Source: Christensenella sp. UBA3944
Lineage (GTDB): Bacteria > Bacillota > Clostridia > Christensenellales > DTU072
Direction: 5' to 3'
Assembly: GCA_002385605.1 (NCBI GenBank)
Contig: DGDU01000039.1
Coordinates: 1-19,479 of the forward strand
Length of the DNA stretch: 19,479 nucleotides
In this document: positions 1 through 7,798 of the stretch, piece by piece
How the letters are laid out: each line of letters begins with the position of its first letter
Position numbering within the stretch: the first letter of the stretch is position 1
Notes under the pieces: generated by a model
What the model saw: the letters and a program-made list of their open reading frames with translations, nothing else
Told to the model about the DNA's origin: nothing
The model's database searches: none
Position numbers and translations under genes: made by a program

Positions 1-19
1 AGATGTGTATAAGAGACAG
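1..19 (+). other. Tn5/Nextera mosaic-end adapter (artifact)
   Basis: The first 19 bases read AGATGTGTATAAGAGACAG, which is exactly the Tn5 transposase mosaic end used in Nextera libraries. It is untrimmed adapter at a contig end. The biological sequence therefore starts at about base 20, and the true left neighbour of the tRNA is unknown. Confidence 0.95.
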
Positions 20-43
20 CTTTTGAGGCGCGCTTTTTTACCT

Positions 44-119
44 TGGTGGGCAATGAGGGACTCGAACCCCCGACTCCCTCCATGTGACGGAGGTACTCTA
101 CCAGCTGAGTCAATTGCCC
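44..119 (-). tRNA. tRNA-Val (anticodon CAC)
   Basis: Read on the minus strand, this 76-base stretch folds as a complete cloverleaf. The 7-bp acceptor stem is GGGCAAT/ATTGCCC. The D arm contains AGCTGGTA. The 5-bp anticodon stem is CCTCC/GGAGG around the loop GTCACAT, and the T arm is GGGGG-TTCGAGT-CCCTC. The 3' CCA is encoded (44-46 on the plus strand read TGG). The loop places CAC at the anticodon, so it reads the valine codon GUG. A G at position 32 is uncommon but pairs acceptably with U38. It has its own promoter, and no clear terminator is visible before the adapter. Confidence 0.93.
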
Positions 120-136
120 GCTTGATATCGCTAATT

Positions 137-165
137 ATTCTAGCAAAAATAATTCCCTTTGTAAA
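137..165 (-). promoter_or_regulatory. sigma-A promoter of tRNA-Val
   Basis: On the minus strand, TTTACA (plus 160-165) is followed by exactly 17 bases and then TAGAAT (plus 137-142). Transcription would start about 10 bases before the mature tRNA 5' end. This is a good match to the housekeeping consensus at the expected distance. Confidence 0.7.
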
Positions 166-246
166 GCCGTTTTAGACGGAATACCCGCTAAACTTGTGCA
201 TTTAGGCGCTTAGTTCTTTATCTAAATTTTACTTATTTGACTTAGG

Positions 247-708
247 TTAAATTTCTATCTTTTCAATAATCAGAGTGCTAAAATACCTTTCGTATATCTT
301 TTCGGTTAGCTTGAAATCCGTGGAGACAGTAACGACATCGGGCTTAAGTAAAGATATGGGATAAATACAGTTTTCCCATATAAAGGCTTCCTTGCCCTTG
401 ACATTATACTTTTTTATCAATTCATCCACATTCCCGGGCTCTTGAACAAACACATAATCGATATTCTTAAGCGCGTCAAGTATTTTCAGGCGCTCTTGCT
501 CGGGCAATATCGGGCGCTCCGGACCTTTAGAAAACGACACCGAAGCATCGTTAAACAAGCCGACGACAACGGTAGGTTTCAGCGTCTTAAGTTTTTCGAA
601 GTAAAGGATGTGCCCTATGTGTAAAATATCAAAACAACCAAAACAAAGAACACAGTTCTTTCTTTCCTCGGCTGTAAATTTCGAGAGATCGTTTTGTCTT
701 ATTATCAT
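247..708 (-). CDS. Cytidylyl/adenylyltransferase-like nucleotidyltransferase (HIGH family)
   Basis: This is a 153-residue soluble nucleotidyltransferase of the family that includes TagD (glycerol-3-phosphate cytidylyltransferase) and the adenylyltransferase domain of RfaE/HldE. The N-terminal strand CFGCFDILHIGH (residues 22-33) carries the HxGH signature (30-33) that binds the nucleotide triphosphate. It is followed by the expected VVVGLFND strand. A late VSTDF segment stands where TagD-like enzymes have their ISTT-type motif. I chose the ATG at 706-708 because it overlaps the upstream phosphoesterase stop as ATGA, implying translational coupling. A longer in-frame start at 759 lies inside the upstream gene and has no ribosome site. 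The natural substrate (glycerol-, heptose-, ribitol- or amino-alcohol phosphate) cannot be told from the sequence. It is probably a surface polymer or phospholipid headgroup activator. Confidence 0.8.
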   Translation of the reverse strand: MIIRQNDLSKFTAEERKNCVLCFGCFDILHIGHILYFEKLKTLKPTVVVGLFNDASVSFSKGPERPILPEQERLKILDALKNIDYVFVQEPGNVDELIKKYNVKGKEAFIWENCIYPISLLKPDVVTVSTDFKLTEKIYERYFSTLIIEKIEI

Positions 709-2372
709 ATATCGAAACTTTTTATGGTTATTTTTGTACCGTAATCGATGTCGAACCACGGGGAGATGACATGGACGGGTTCTTTTTTGCTGTTTACATA
801 GGTGAGGGTGAGGGCGCTGTCTTTGTATTCAAACGCGCCGCCCGTGTACTTCGCGGTAAAGGGTACCTGATCGACGAATATTTGGGTGTCGTTGTGACAG
901 GTGACAATAGCCATGGGGAAATTTGCGCCTAGGGTTACGATATCGGGCTTGTCCTGCGCGTTTTTTCTGTAGGCTGGCGAATAATAGTATTCCTCTCCCA
1001 CGCCGAAGCCCCCTTCGAGATACATAAGCTTGTGGCGGTGCCCCGAAACCATGACATCAATGTCCATAGCGTTAAGGCGCTCGTTGAAGGCCTTAAACAC
1101 ATCGGCAAAGACAAGTTCGGCGTCGGTAAAAGCCGTTGTGATGTGGGATACCGCTATACGGTACTGCACGCCGGGTGCGTTATATTCGCGGTCGGCGTTT
1201 TCGATCACTTCGTCCAGATAGGCAAGCTGCTCCCGGCGATAGCTTTCGTAATCCGCCGCGCCGTAGTATTCCCAGTTGTTGTCTACCTTATCCTCCGCCA
1301 TATCGAGGACGATGCCCCAAAGCGAACCCAAACGGAAAGTATAGTAATAATTTGAGCCATTCGAGCCTACATAACGGTGTAGGTAGCCGCTTACATTGCC
1401 ACGCGTTTCGTGATTGCCGCGCGCGTAAATGACGGGGCGGGTGCCTTTGGTGACATCGAAAGCAACCTTATTGATGAAATCCAAAGCGTAGTGGCGGGGT
1501 ACAAACGAGGAGATGTCGCCCGCAAGGATGAGAAAGTCCAGCTTGTCGCCGTAGTAGCTTGCCGCCTTGACTGCCGCGGTCTTGTAGTCGTGGATATCGG
1601 ACGCGGCAAAGAATTGTATGCCGTCGCTCTCGTCGACGGGGCGGAAGGAATATGTTCTCGAGATTGTCCTGCCCTGTAGAGCGCCGTAGGCGTTTCGGAT
1701 AATCATATTCCTTGTATATACGGTATAGGATTTCGCTTCGTCCAGGACGGACGCCGGAACGGAAACTTTATGTACTGTCAGGTCCGTCCTGGCGCTGCCT
1801 CCATCTGAGTCGTAATACCTTTCGCCGCCGATTTCGACATAGCTTACGCCCCTGTTGTATGTAGACCAAACGATTTGATATTCGTCCCCTATCGCGTAGA
1901 CGACGGCTCCCGTTTTGAAGCCCGACGGAGCGATTCCGGTAACCGCCAGCACCCCTCCGATAATGATTACACAGCAAAGAATTACGCTTACAACCGCCTT
2001 TCTGCGCCTGCCGACGGCAAGGTGCAAAAGAAATACGGCGGGCAGCGTCGACGCGAGAAGAATGGCAAATTCGATGGCATAAAACTTCAGCATAGAAACC
2101 GCGAAGGAGATAATGACGCCACTTAAGACAAGTATGAGAAAGGGATAGACAATCGAGACGATTATCACCGCCCTATTGCGCAAATTTATCTTTAAAAAAA
2201 CAAAGGATGCGCAAACATCAACAATCATAAAGACGGTTAAAATAATCGAAATACCCTTGAACGCCATTTGGTCCACGAAAGGATATTCCGACCTCAGCGC
2301 GAGGAATAACATTAAAACTATATATCCGAACCAAAAATTAAATCTTAGAAGCGGTGTTTTTGCCTTTTTCAT
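705..2372 (-). CDS. Membrane-anchored calcineurin-like metallophosphoesterase
   Basis: This 555-residue protein has an N-terminal membrane part with about five hydrophobic segments (roughly residues 13-26, 40-60, 68-92, 98-120 and 126-146). A beta-rich linker follows (about 150-245), similar in position to the N-terminal domain of purple acid phosphatases. The C-terminal part is a calcineurin-like phosphoesterase. Its metal motifs are in canonical order: SDIH (258-261), GDIS (285-288), GNHE (319-322), an AVSH histidine, and GHRH. The catalytic domain probably faces outside the membrane, so an extracellular phosphoester substrate is likely but not identified. The ATG at 2370-2372 is preceded by GGAGAA at a good distance, while the longer in-frame start overlaps the promoter. 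The gene leads a two-gene unit with the nucleotidyltransferase. Confidence 0.87.
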   Translation of the reverse strand: MKKAKTPLLRFNFWFGYIVLMLFLALRSEYPFVDQMAFKGISIILTVFMIVDVCASFVFLKINLRNRAVIIVSIVYPFLILVLSGVIISFAVSMLKFYAIEFAILLASTLPAVFLLHLAVGRRRKAVVSVILCCVIIIGGVLAVTGIAPSGFKTGAVVYAIGDEYQIVWSTYNRGVSYVEIGGERYYDSDGGSARTDLTVHKVSVPASVLDEAKSYTVYTRNMIIRNAYGALQGRTISRTYSFRPVDESDGIQFFAASDIHDYKTAAVKAASYYGDKLDFLILAGDISSFVPRHYALDFINKVAFDVTKGTRPVIYARGNHETRGNVSGYLHRYVGSNGSNYYYTFRLGSLWGIVLDMAEDKVDNNWEYYGAADYESYRREQLAYLDEVIENADREYNAPGVQYRIAVSHITTAFTDAELVFADVFKAFNERLNAMDIDVMVSGHRHKLMYLEGGFGVGEEYYYSPAYRKNAQDKPDIVTLGANFPMAIVTCHNDTQIFVDQVPFTAKYTGGAFEYKDSALTLTYVNSKKEPVHVISPWFDIDYGTKITIKSFDI

Positions 2373-2403
2373 ATAATTTTTCTCCAAAGTATCCTTACAT
2401 TTA

Positions 2404-2432
2404 ATTATAAAACCCCAGCCCCGCTTTGGCAA
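2404..2432 (-). promoter_or_regulatory. sigma-A promoter of the phosphoesterase unit
   Basis: On the minus strand, TTGCCA (plus 2427-2432) is followed by a 17-base spacer and a perfect TATAAT (plus 2404-2409), about 30 bases ahead of the ATG at 2372. It diverges from the operon promoter at 2509. Confidence 0.75.
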
Positions 2433-2473
2433 TACATAAATGTCGGCATTTATATGATAATTAAAGCTTTAGT

Positions 2474-2490
2474 GTTGCACAGGGTGCAAC
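2474..2490. promoter_or_regulatory. Perfect inverted repeat, candidate operator
   Basis: GTTGCAC-AGG-GTGCAAC is a perfect 7-bp inverted repeat with a 3-base centre. It sits between two divergent promoters, 18 bases upstream of the -35 of the catabolic operon. There is no T-run, so it is not a terminator. Its position fits binding by the operon's own IclR-family regulator, whose relatives bind short palindromes near promoters. The pairing with that regulator is inference. Confidence 0.5.
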
Positions 2491-2508
2491 GGGATTTTGC
2501 ATTCGATA

Positions 2509-2537
2509 TTGACTTAGGGTGGGGTTGGGAATAAAAT
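2509..2537 (+). promoter_or_regulatory. sigma-A promoter of the catabolic operon
   Basis: TTGACT (2509-2514), a 17-base spacer and TAAAAT (2532-2537) form a near-consensus promoter. Transcription would start near 2544, giving a leader of about 77 bases before the ATG at 2621. The leader holds only a short AAAACA/TGTTTT inverted repeat, and I see no known riboswitch in it. Confidence 0.7.
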
Positions 2538-2620
2538 TAAGCTGAAAACAAGTGTTTTTGCTGATTTCGGCATGATGTTTTGTGCAGAATTTTGTATCTG
2601 ATTTTTCGGAGGGGAATTGT

Positions 2621-4408
2621 ATGAAGCTTACGGGCGGCGAGATTATAGTAAAACAGCTTATAAAAGAAGGGGTGCCTTATATTCTGGGTATACCCGGGCA
2701 CGGGGTGCTGGGGCTTTTTGACGCCATTCGCAAAGAGGAAGCCAAAGGAAACATAAAGTATATACAGGTAAAGCACGAGCAGGCGGCGACGGCAATAGCC
2801 GACGGATATTACAGGATGACAGGCAAGCCTTTAGCAACCTTCGCTTCGATCGGGCCGGGGACGCTGAATACCGCAATCGGGCTTGCGACGGCTTATGTCG
2901 ATTCGACCGCTTTTTTGCAGTTATGCGGCGATACCCATACAAACATGAAGGGCGTCGGCGTGCTTCAGGAAATAGAAAGATACGCCGACAGCAACATAAT
3001 AAGAAGCCTCGAGCCTCTTGCGAAAAGAAGCTGGCGCGCCGAAACCGTGGGGCAAATCCCCCGAATTATAAATCGGGCGTTCCGCCTTATGACAACGGGC
3101 AGAAGCGGCCCCTGCGTCGTTACCCTGCCCATGGATGTGCAGGCCGCGGCTACCGAGGACGAGCTTGAGATCGGGCCGAAAGCAGAAGCCTCCCTTCCCT
3201 CGGCTAAGCTGGAAAGCCTGGGCGCTGCCCTCAACCTTATGATGACGGCTAAAAGGCCTGTAATTCTCGCCGGCGGCGGGGCACTTAGGGCAAGGTGCGC
3301 CGAAAAGATAGTTGCCCTCGCCGAGAAGTGGGGCGCGGGTATAGTGACCACCTTGGCGGGCAAAGGCGCGGTGCCCGAAACCCATCCCCAATACTGCTTC
3401 CATACTGGCTCTAAAGGCACGCCCATAGGGCTAAAGATTTGCCGCGACGCCGATGTGATTCTCGCCATAGGCACACGGTTTGCCGACGAAACGACCTGCT
3501 CTTACCGCAAAGGCGTAAGCTTCAACTTCCCAGACACAAAACTTATTCATATAGATATAGACCCCGCCGAGATAGGCAAAAACTACAAGGCCGATGTCGG
3601 CATCGTCGCCGACCTTTCGGACGCATTATATCGCCTTAACGATATGGTTGTAGGCTACAAAATCAATAAAGAATATCTGGAAGAGATTAAAAAGCTTCGC
3701 GGGGCGTGGGCGGATTATCTCAAAAAGGTGCGCTCGGTGGCAACCGATGCGCCCACAATTTCGCAGCTTATAGGCGTCATGAACGAAACGCTTCCCGAGG
3801 ACGCCGTAATCGCGACATCGTCGGGCAACACGCAGGCTCAGCTCTTCCAGGAGTATTGCTACAAGCACCCCTACCTCAACCTTACTACGGGCGGTTTCTC
3901 GACGATGGGCTGGGCCATCCCGGCAGCTATGGGCGCAAAGCTAGCCATGCCCGACAAAACGGTTGTGGCATTTTTGGGCGACGGCGATTTTATGATGATA
4001 ATGCAGGAGCTGTCCACGATAGCCCAATACAACATACCCGTAATAATCATAATGGCCAACAACTGCGGCTGGATGGCTATAAAAGATTTGCAGGCCGATG
4101 TCCTGGGGCAAGGCAGCGAGTTCGGCAACGACTTCATGCGAGGCGGCGAGGTTTACAGCCCCGACTATGACGCCATCGCGAAAGGCTTCGGGATAGATTC
4201 CTACAAGCCCCAAACACTTGCCGGATTCAAACACAGCCTTGCCGAGGCGGTAGCGAAGGGCAAGCCCGCCATGATTACCGTTGATGTCAGCAGGGAATAC
4301 CCCTTCACGGGCGGAAAGGCGTTCGGATGGTGGGATGTGCCCATCCCCGCCTATATGGAGGAAAAGCGGAAGAAATACGAGGAAGCCTTAAAAGAGGAGA
4401 CGGTGTAA
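2621..4408 (+). CDS. IolD-like thiamine-diphosphate-dependent enzyme
   Basis: This 595-residue enzyme belongs to the acetolactate synthase/IolD superfamily. The N-terminal pyrimidine-binding domain carries the catalytic glutamate in KHEQAA (E53). The central domain (about 190-350) has the usual GGGA and IDIDP strands. The C-terminal pyrophosphate domain carries the metal motif, GDG at 453-455 closing with NN at 480-481. The tail contains GWWDVP, close to the SWWDVP-type tail of IolD (trihydroxycyclohexanedione hydrolase), which is why IolD is preferred over acetolactate synthase. No regulatory small subunit lies nearby. The ATG at 2621 follows GGAGGGG by seven bases. The first gene of a six-gene operon, its stop overlaps the next start by one base (TAATG). 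It probably cleaves or forms a C-C bond next to a carbonyl, but the exact reaction is unknown. Confidence 0.85.
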   Translation: MKLTGGEIIVKQLIKEGVPYILGIPGHGVLGLFDAIRKEEAKGNIKYIQVKHEQAATAIADGYYRMTGKPLATFASIGPGTLNTAIGLATAYVDSTAFLQLCGDTHTNMKGVGVLQEIERYADSNIIRSLEPLAKRSWRAETVGQIPRIINRAFRLMTTGRSGPCVVTLPMDVQAAATEDELEIGPKAEASLPSAKLESLGAALNLMMTAKRPVILAGGGALRARCAEKIVALAEKWGAGIVTTLAGKGAVPETHPQYCFHTGSKGTPIGLKICRDADVILAIGTRFADETTCSYRKGVSFNFPDTKLIHIDIDPAEIGKNYKADVGIVADLSDALYRLNDMVVGYKINKEYLEEIKKLRGAWADYLKKVRSVATDAPTISQLIGVMNETLPEDAVIATSSGNTQAQLFQEYCYKHPYLNLTTGGFSTMGWAIPAAMGAKLAMPDKTVVAFLGDGDFMMIMQELSTIAQYNIPVIIIMANNCGWMAIKDLQADVLGQGSEFGNDFMRGGEVYSPDYDAIAKGFGIDSYKPQTLAGFKHSLAEAVAKGKPAMITVDVSREYPFTGGKAFGWWDVPIPAYMEEKRKKYEEALKEETV

Positions 4409-5910
4409 TGGAAAAGCTAAAATACTTCACGAACAACCGATTTACAGAGTCGGCGGCGGATAAATTCTACAAAGTCTACGACCCTTCTACGGGCGAGCAT
4501 ATCGCCGACTGCCCCCGCCTTACCTTAGACGAGGTAAAGCAGGTGATAGCGAACGCCGAAAAGGCCTATCCCGCTTGGGCGGATACCCCCGTAAAGAATC
4601 GGGTTCAAATATTATATAAGGTTAAGCAATTAATAGAAAAAAACCTCGAGGAGCTTACCCTGCTGGTGGCAAAAGAGCATGGCAAGGTATACGAGGAGGC
4701 AAAGGGCGATGTCCTAAAGGCTATGGAGGCTACCGAGCTTGCCATATCGACGATAATTACGACGATGGGCGAGTCGATAATGGACGCCTCAAAAGGCTAC
4801 GACACCGTAATGTACAGGGAACCCTTAGGAGTGTTCGCGGGCATCGCCCCCTTTAACTTCCCAGCCATGATTCCCATGGGCTGGATGGCTCCCAACTGCA
4901 TAGCGGCGGGCAACACAATGGTACTTAAGGTATCGGGCGCCACGCCAATGACATCCTTAAGGTTCTGCGAGCTTTACAGGGAAGCCGGGCTTCCCGACGG
5001 CGTACTGAATGTGTTTTCCTGCGGCAAAGAAGAAGTCGCCGAACTTCTCATAAACCCCGCCATAAAGGGCATATCCTTTGTGGGCTCGACAAAGGTCGGT
5101 CGGCACATATACGCCACGGGAGCCGCGAACGGAAAGAGGGTGCAGGCTCTGTGCGAGGCAAAAAACCACGCCCTCGTGCTTGCTGACGCCCCAATCGACC
5201 GCGCCGCGGCGGGCATAATTAACGCCGCTTTCGGCTGCGCCGGAGAGCGCTGCATGGCGCTGCCCGTGGTAGTGGTTCAGGAGGAGATAGCCGACAGGCT
5301 TGTCGCAAAGCTAAAAGAACTTGCCTCCGCTCTAAAGATAGGGCCGGCCTACGACAAAACAAGCAAGTTAGGGCCCGTATACTCGCCCGAGCACAAGCAA
5401 GCGGTAATAAAAAGGATAGAAGAAGGAATAGCTGAGGGCGCCGAGCTCGTCCTTGACGGAAGAAACATAACCGTAAAGGGCTTCGAAAACGGCTTTTACC
5501 TTGGCCCTACCATTCTCGATAAGGTAACGCCCGAAATGGATGTGGGCATTAGCGAAATTTTCGGGCCGGTGCTTTGCGTAAAAAGAGTAAAGGACTTTGA
5601 GGAAGGGCTTAAGGTTATGAACGCAAGCCCCTTCGGCAACGGCTCGGTTATATATACCCGCAGCGGCTACTACGCCCGCGAGTTCGCCAAAAGGACAATC
5701 GCGGGGATGGTGGGCATAAATGTCGGTATTCCCGTGCCGATAAGCGTCTTCCCCTTCTGCGGGCACAAAAACAGCTTTTTCGGCGACCTTCATTGCCTGG
5801 GGAAGGACGCATACAGGTTCTACACAGAATCTAAGGCGGTTACCACCCATTGGTTCGACGAGGAGGAAGCGCAATCGACCAAAGTGTCCACCTGGGACGG
5901 AACGATATAG
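4408..5910 (+). CDS. MmsA/IolA-like CoA-acylating semialdehyde dehydrogenase
   Basis: This 500-residue aldehyde dehydrogenase closely follows the methylmalonate/malonate-semialdehyde dehydrogenase group, which converts a semialdehyde to acyl-CoA with NAD and CoA. Visible marks are APFNFP with the oxyanion asparagine N150, the catalytic cysteine in GERCMA (C282), AKNH in place of the usual general-base glutamate region, and the typical C-terminal FPFCGHKNSFFGDLH and RFYTESKAVTTHW blocks. One oddity is that the stretch GDVLKAMEATELA has lysine (K104) where the family motif, as I recall it from Bacillus subtilis IolA, has the arginine implicated in holding the substrate carboxylate. The true substrate may therefore differ. 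The start overlaps the previous stop by one base and has an AGAGGAG ribosome site inside the upstream gene. Confidence 0.88.
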   Translation: MEKLKYFTNNRFTESAADKFYKVYDPSTGEHIADCPRLTLDEVKQVIANAEKAYPAWADTPVKNRVQILYKVKQLIEKNLEELTLLVAKEHGKVYEEAKGDVLKAMEATELAISTIITTMGESIMDASKGYDTVMYREPLGVFAGIAPFNFPAMIPMGWMAPNCIAAGNTMVLKVSGATPMTSLRFCELYREAGLPDGVLNVFSCGKEEVAELLINPAIKGISFVGSTKVGRHIYATGAANGKRVQALCEAKNHALVLADAPIDRAAAGIINAAFGCAGERCMALPVVVVQEEIADRLVAKLKELASALKIGPAYDKTSKLGPVYSPEHKQAVIKRIEEGIAEGAELVLDGRNITVKGFENGFYLGPTILDKVTPEMDVGISEIFGPVLCVKRVKDFEEGLKVMNASPFGNGSVIYTRSGYYAREFAKRTIAGMVGINVGIPVPISVFPFCGHKNSFFGDLHCLGKDAYRFYTESKAVTTHWFDEEEAQSTKVSTWDGTI

Positions 5911-5937
5911 ATTCTTTCTTCAAAAAAGGGGTGAAAT

Positions 5938-7140
5938 ATGGGGAAAATGAGGTTTGTTCTGATAGGCTGCGGCCGCATTGCCACTCTGCATGTAGCAGGG
6001 TACAAAGACAGAGACGACGCCGAACTTTACGGCGTATACGACAAAAACAAGCAATGCGCAGAAAAATTCGCCGCCGAGCACGGCATTCCCAAGGTGTACG
6101 AAAGCTACGAAGAAGTCCTTGCCGACCCCACCGTGACGGGGGTTGAGCTTCTGGTGCCGCACCATCTGCATTGTGAGATGACGGTAAAGGCCTGCGAAGC
6201 CAAAAAACATGTTTCCGTGCAGAAGCCGATGGCGCTGAACCTCGAGGAATGCGACAAAATGATCGCCGCCGCCAAACAAAACAATGTAAAGCTAAAGGTT
6301 TTTGAAAATTTCGTGCATTACCCGCCCTATTTGTTTATCAAAGAGTTGATTGCTAAAGGCGAGATCGGGGATGTTGTCGGCATAAGATATAAGATGAATA
6401 ACGGGGGATTAATGTCGTGCAACATCCCCGCGAGCAAACTTATGGCAAAGGGTGTGTGCGAAAAGGAGCTTGCGCCCACGGGCTGGAAGGTTAACACCCT
6501 TTCGTGGACATGGCGGCTTAACGATACTCTTGCGGGAGGCGGCCCCGTTGTTTTCGACGACGGCTACCACAAGTTCTCGCTTTTTATCGATCTGGTTGGC
6601 GGCGTCGAGAAGGTGGTAGCCTGGATAGACGAAACCCCTATCCTGGGCGGCGTTTGCCAGGACTGCCCCGCCGTGATCATGTGGAAGTACCGCGGCAAAA
6701 AGGTTTACGGCGTTTGGGACATAACCTCATCCGAGGGGCTCTACATTAAGAGCAAATACTACACCTGCGACGAAAGGATGGAGATTACGGGCAGCCGCGG
6801 CATACTATGGCTTACCAGGTGCACCGCCGAAATGCTTTCGGATGTCGCCCCCGTCATACTATATAAAGACGGCGAGATAACCGAATTCTGGGATTTCCCG
6901 CACGACTGGCAGGATTCTTTTATTCGCTCTACCCATGACTTTATAGACGCAATTAAGGAGGGAAGAGAACCCGTGCTTTCCGGCGAAAGGGGGCGCGAAG
7001 TCCTGCAATTTGCGCTGGCGGCGATAGATTCGGCCCGAAACAGCAAAGAAATACATATCGAGTCCTACGAGGACAAGCCCCTGCAAAAGAGAAAAAGCTT
7101 CTTAAGCGTATTGTTCGGCGTAGGGAAGGACAAAAAATAG
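5938..7140 (+). CDS. Gfo/Idh/MocA family oxidoreductase
   Basis: This 400-residue NAD(P)-dependent sugar or polyol dehydrogenase starts with the Rossmann motif GCGRIA (residues 10-15). It carries the family lysine in VQKPMA (K96), with Q replacing the more usual E before KP, and a DDGYHK block (207-212) supplying the Asp/His of the active site. The C-terminal half has the open beta-sheet domain typical of inositol 2-dehydrogenase, glucose-fructose oxidoreductase and their relatives. GTG-free start choice is simple: ATG at 5938 follows AGGGGTG by a good spacing, 27 bases after the dehydrogenase stop. In this operon it most likely oxidises a ring or chain hydroxyl to a ketone before the ThDP step. 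The substrate is not identifiable from sequence. Confidence 0.87.
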   Translation: MGKMRFVLIGCGRIATLHVAGYKDRDDAELYGVYDKNKQCAEKFAAEHGIPKVYESYEEVLADPTVTGVELLVPHHLHCEMTVKACEAKKHVSVQKPMALNLEECDKMIAAAKQNNVKLKVFENFVHYPPYLFIKELIAKGEIGDVVGIRYKMNNGGLMSCNIPASKLMAKGVCEKELAPTGWKVNTLSWTWRLNDTLAGGGPVVFDDGYHKFSLFIDLVGGVEKVVAWIDETPILGGVCQDCPAVIMWKYRGKKVYGVWDITSSEGLYIKSKYYTCDERMEITGSRGILWLTRCTAEMLSDVAPVILYKDGEITEFWDFPHDWQDSFIRSTHDFIDAIKEGREPVLSGERGREVLQFALAAIDSARNSKEIHIESYEDKPLQKRKSFLSVLFGVGKDKK

Positions 7141-7159
7141 CCCGTTAAGGAGAAGGACA

Positions 7160-7789
7160 ATGAGAATAGCGGTAATTAGCGAGGTATCGGCAAGGGATAA
7201 AAACCCCTACATCATAAGCGCCATAAAGAAATGCGGCTTAGAGCCCATAAATGTCGGCATGACAGAAAAGGATCCCTCCGAGGGCGGCCTCACATACATC
7301 CATACGGGGCTTATGGCGGGCATCCTCTTAAATCTCGAAGCCGCGGGCCTTGTGATTGGCGGCTGCGGCACGGGGCAAGGGTTTATGATCTCTGCCATGC
7401 AGTACCCCAATGTATTTTGCGGGCTTATAGAAAGCCCTCTGGACGCCTGGCTTTTCAGCCGGATAAACGGCGGCAACTGCGTATCCCTCGCCCTGAACAA
7501 AGGCTTCGGCTGGGCGGGTGACAAAAACCTCGATTATATCTTTGAAAAGTTGTTTGCCGACGAGGCGGGGCGGGGCTTCCCCGAAGAAAGAAGCGAAAGC
7601 CAGAAACAAAGCCGCCTGGCCCTTAAGAAAATATCCATATCAGCCCACAAACCCATGGAGGATATCCTTAAGGGCATGGATAAGGATATTCTGAAAGCCG
7701 TCTTTTCGCACAGGCCCTTTGCCGATATGGTAAAATCGGAGTGCGGCAACAAGGCGTTACAAAAGTTTATCCTGGATAATTATTATTAA
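7160..7789 (+). CDS. RpiB/LacA/LacB-family sugar isomerase (DhuI-like)
   Basis: This 209-residue protein has the RpiB/LacAB fold signature GGCGTGQG (67-74), which includes the cysteine C69 that acts as general base in RpiB enzymes. A later block, INGGNCVSLAL, corresponds to the conserved substrate-binding asparagine region. It is longer than ribose-5-phosphate isomerase B (about 150 residues), with roughly 55 extra C-terminal residues. The RpiB N-terminal Asp-His pair is replaced by SEVSA, so a phosphopentose substrate is doubtful. The same family includes DhuI, an isomerase of unsaturated-uronate products that stands in for KduI. A ribosome site, AAGGAGAAGG, precedes the ATG. In this operon it probably interconverts an aldose and a ketose made by the neighbouring enzymes. 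Confidence 0.8.
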   Translation: MRIAVISEVSARDKNPYIISAIKKCGLEPINVGMTEKDPSEGGLTYIHTGLMAGILLNLEAAGLVIGGCGTGQGFMISAMQYPNVFCGLIESPLDAWLFSRINGGNCVSLALNKGFGWAGDKNLDYIFEKLFADEAGRGFPEERSESQKQSRLALKKISISAHKPMEDILKGMDKDILKAVFSHRPFADMVKSECGNKALQKFILDNYY

Positions 7790-7798
7790 GGAGCGAAA

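Noticed and set aside
2538..2620. Riboswitch or attenuator in the operon leader
   Set aside because: The leader is only about 77 bases, holds just a weak AAAACA/TGTTTT repeat and has no T-run or known aptamer core.
2921..3403. 160-codon minus-strand open frame inside the ThDP gene
   Set aside because: It is antisense to a well-supported conserved gene, has low-complexity content and no ribosome site; GC-rich codon bias produces such mirror frames.
2621..4408. Acetolactate synthase large subunit (IlvB/IlvG) as the function of the ThDP enzyme
   Set aside because: The tail carries the GWWDVP block of IolD-like proteins, the neighbours are catabolic and there is no IlvN/IlvC nearby.
5368..5874. 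168-codon minus-strand open frame inside the aldehyde dehydrogenase gene
   Set aside because: It lies opposite conserved dehydrogenase motifs and shows no recognisable domain.
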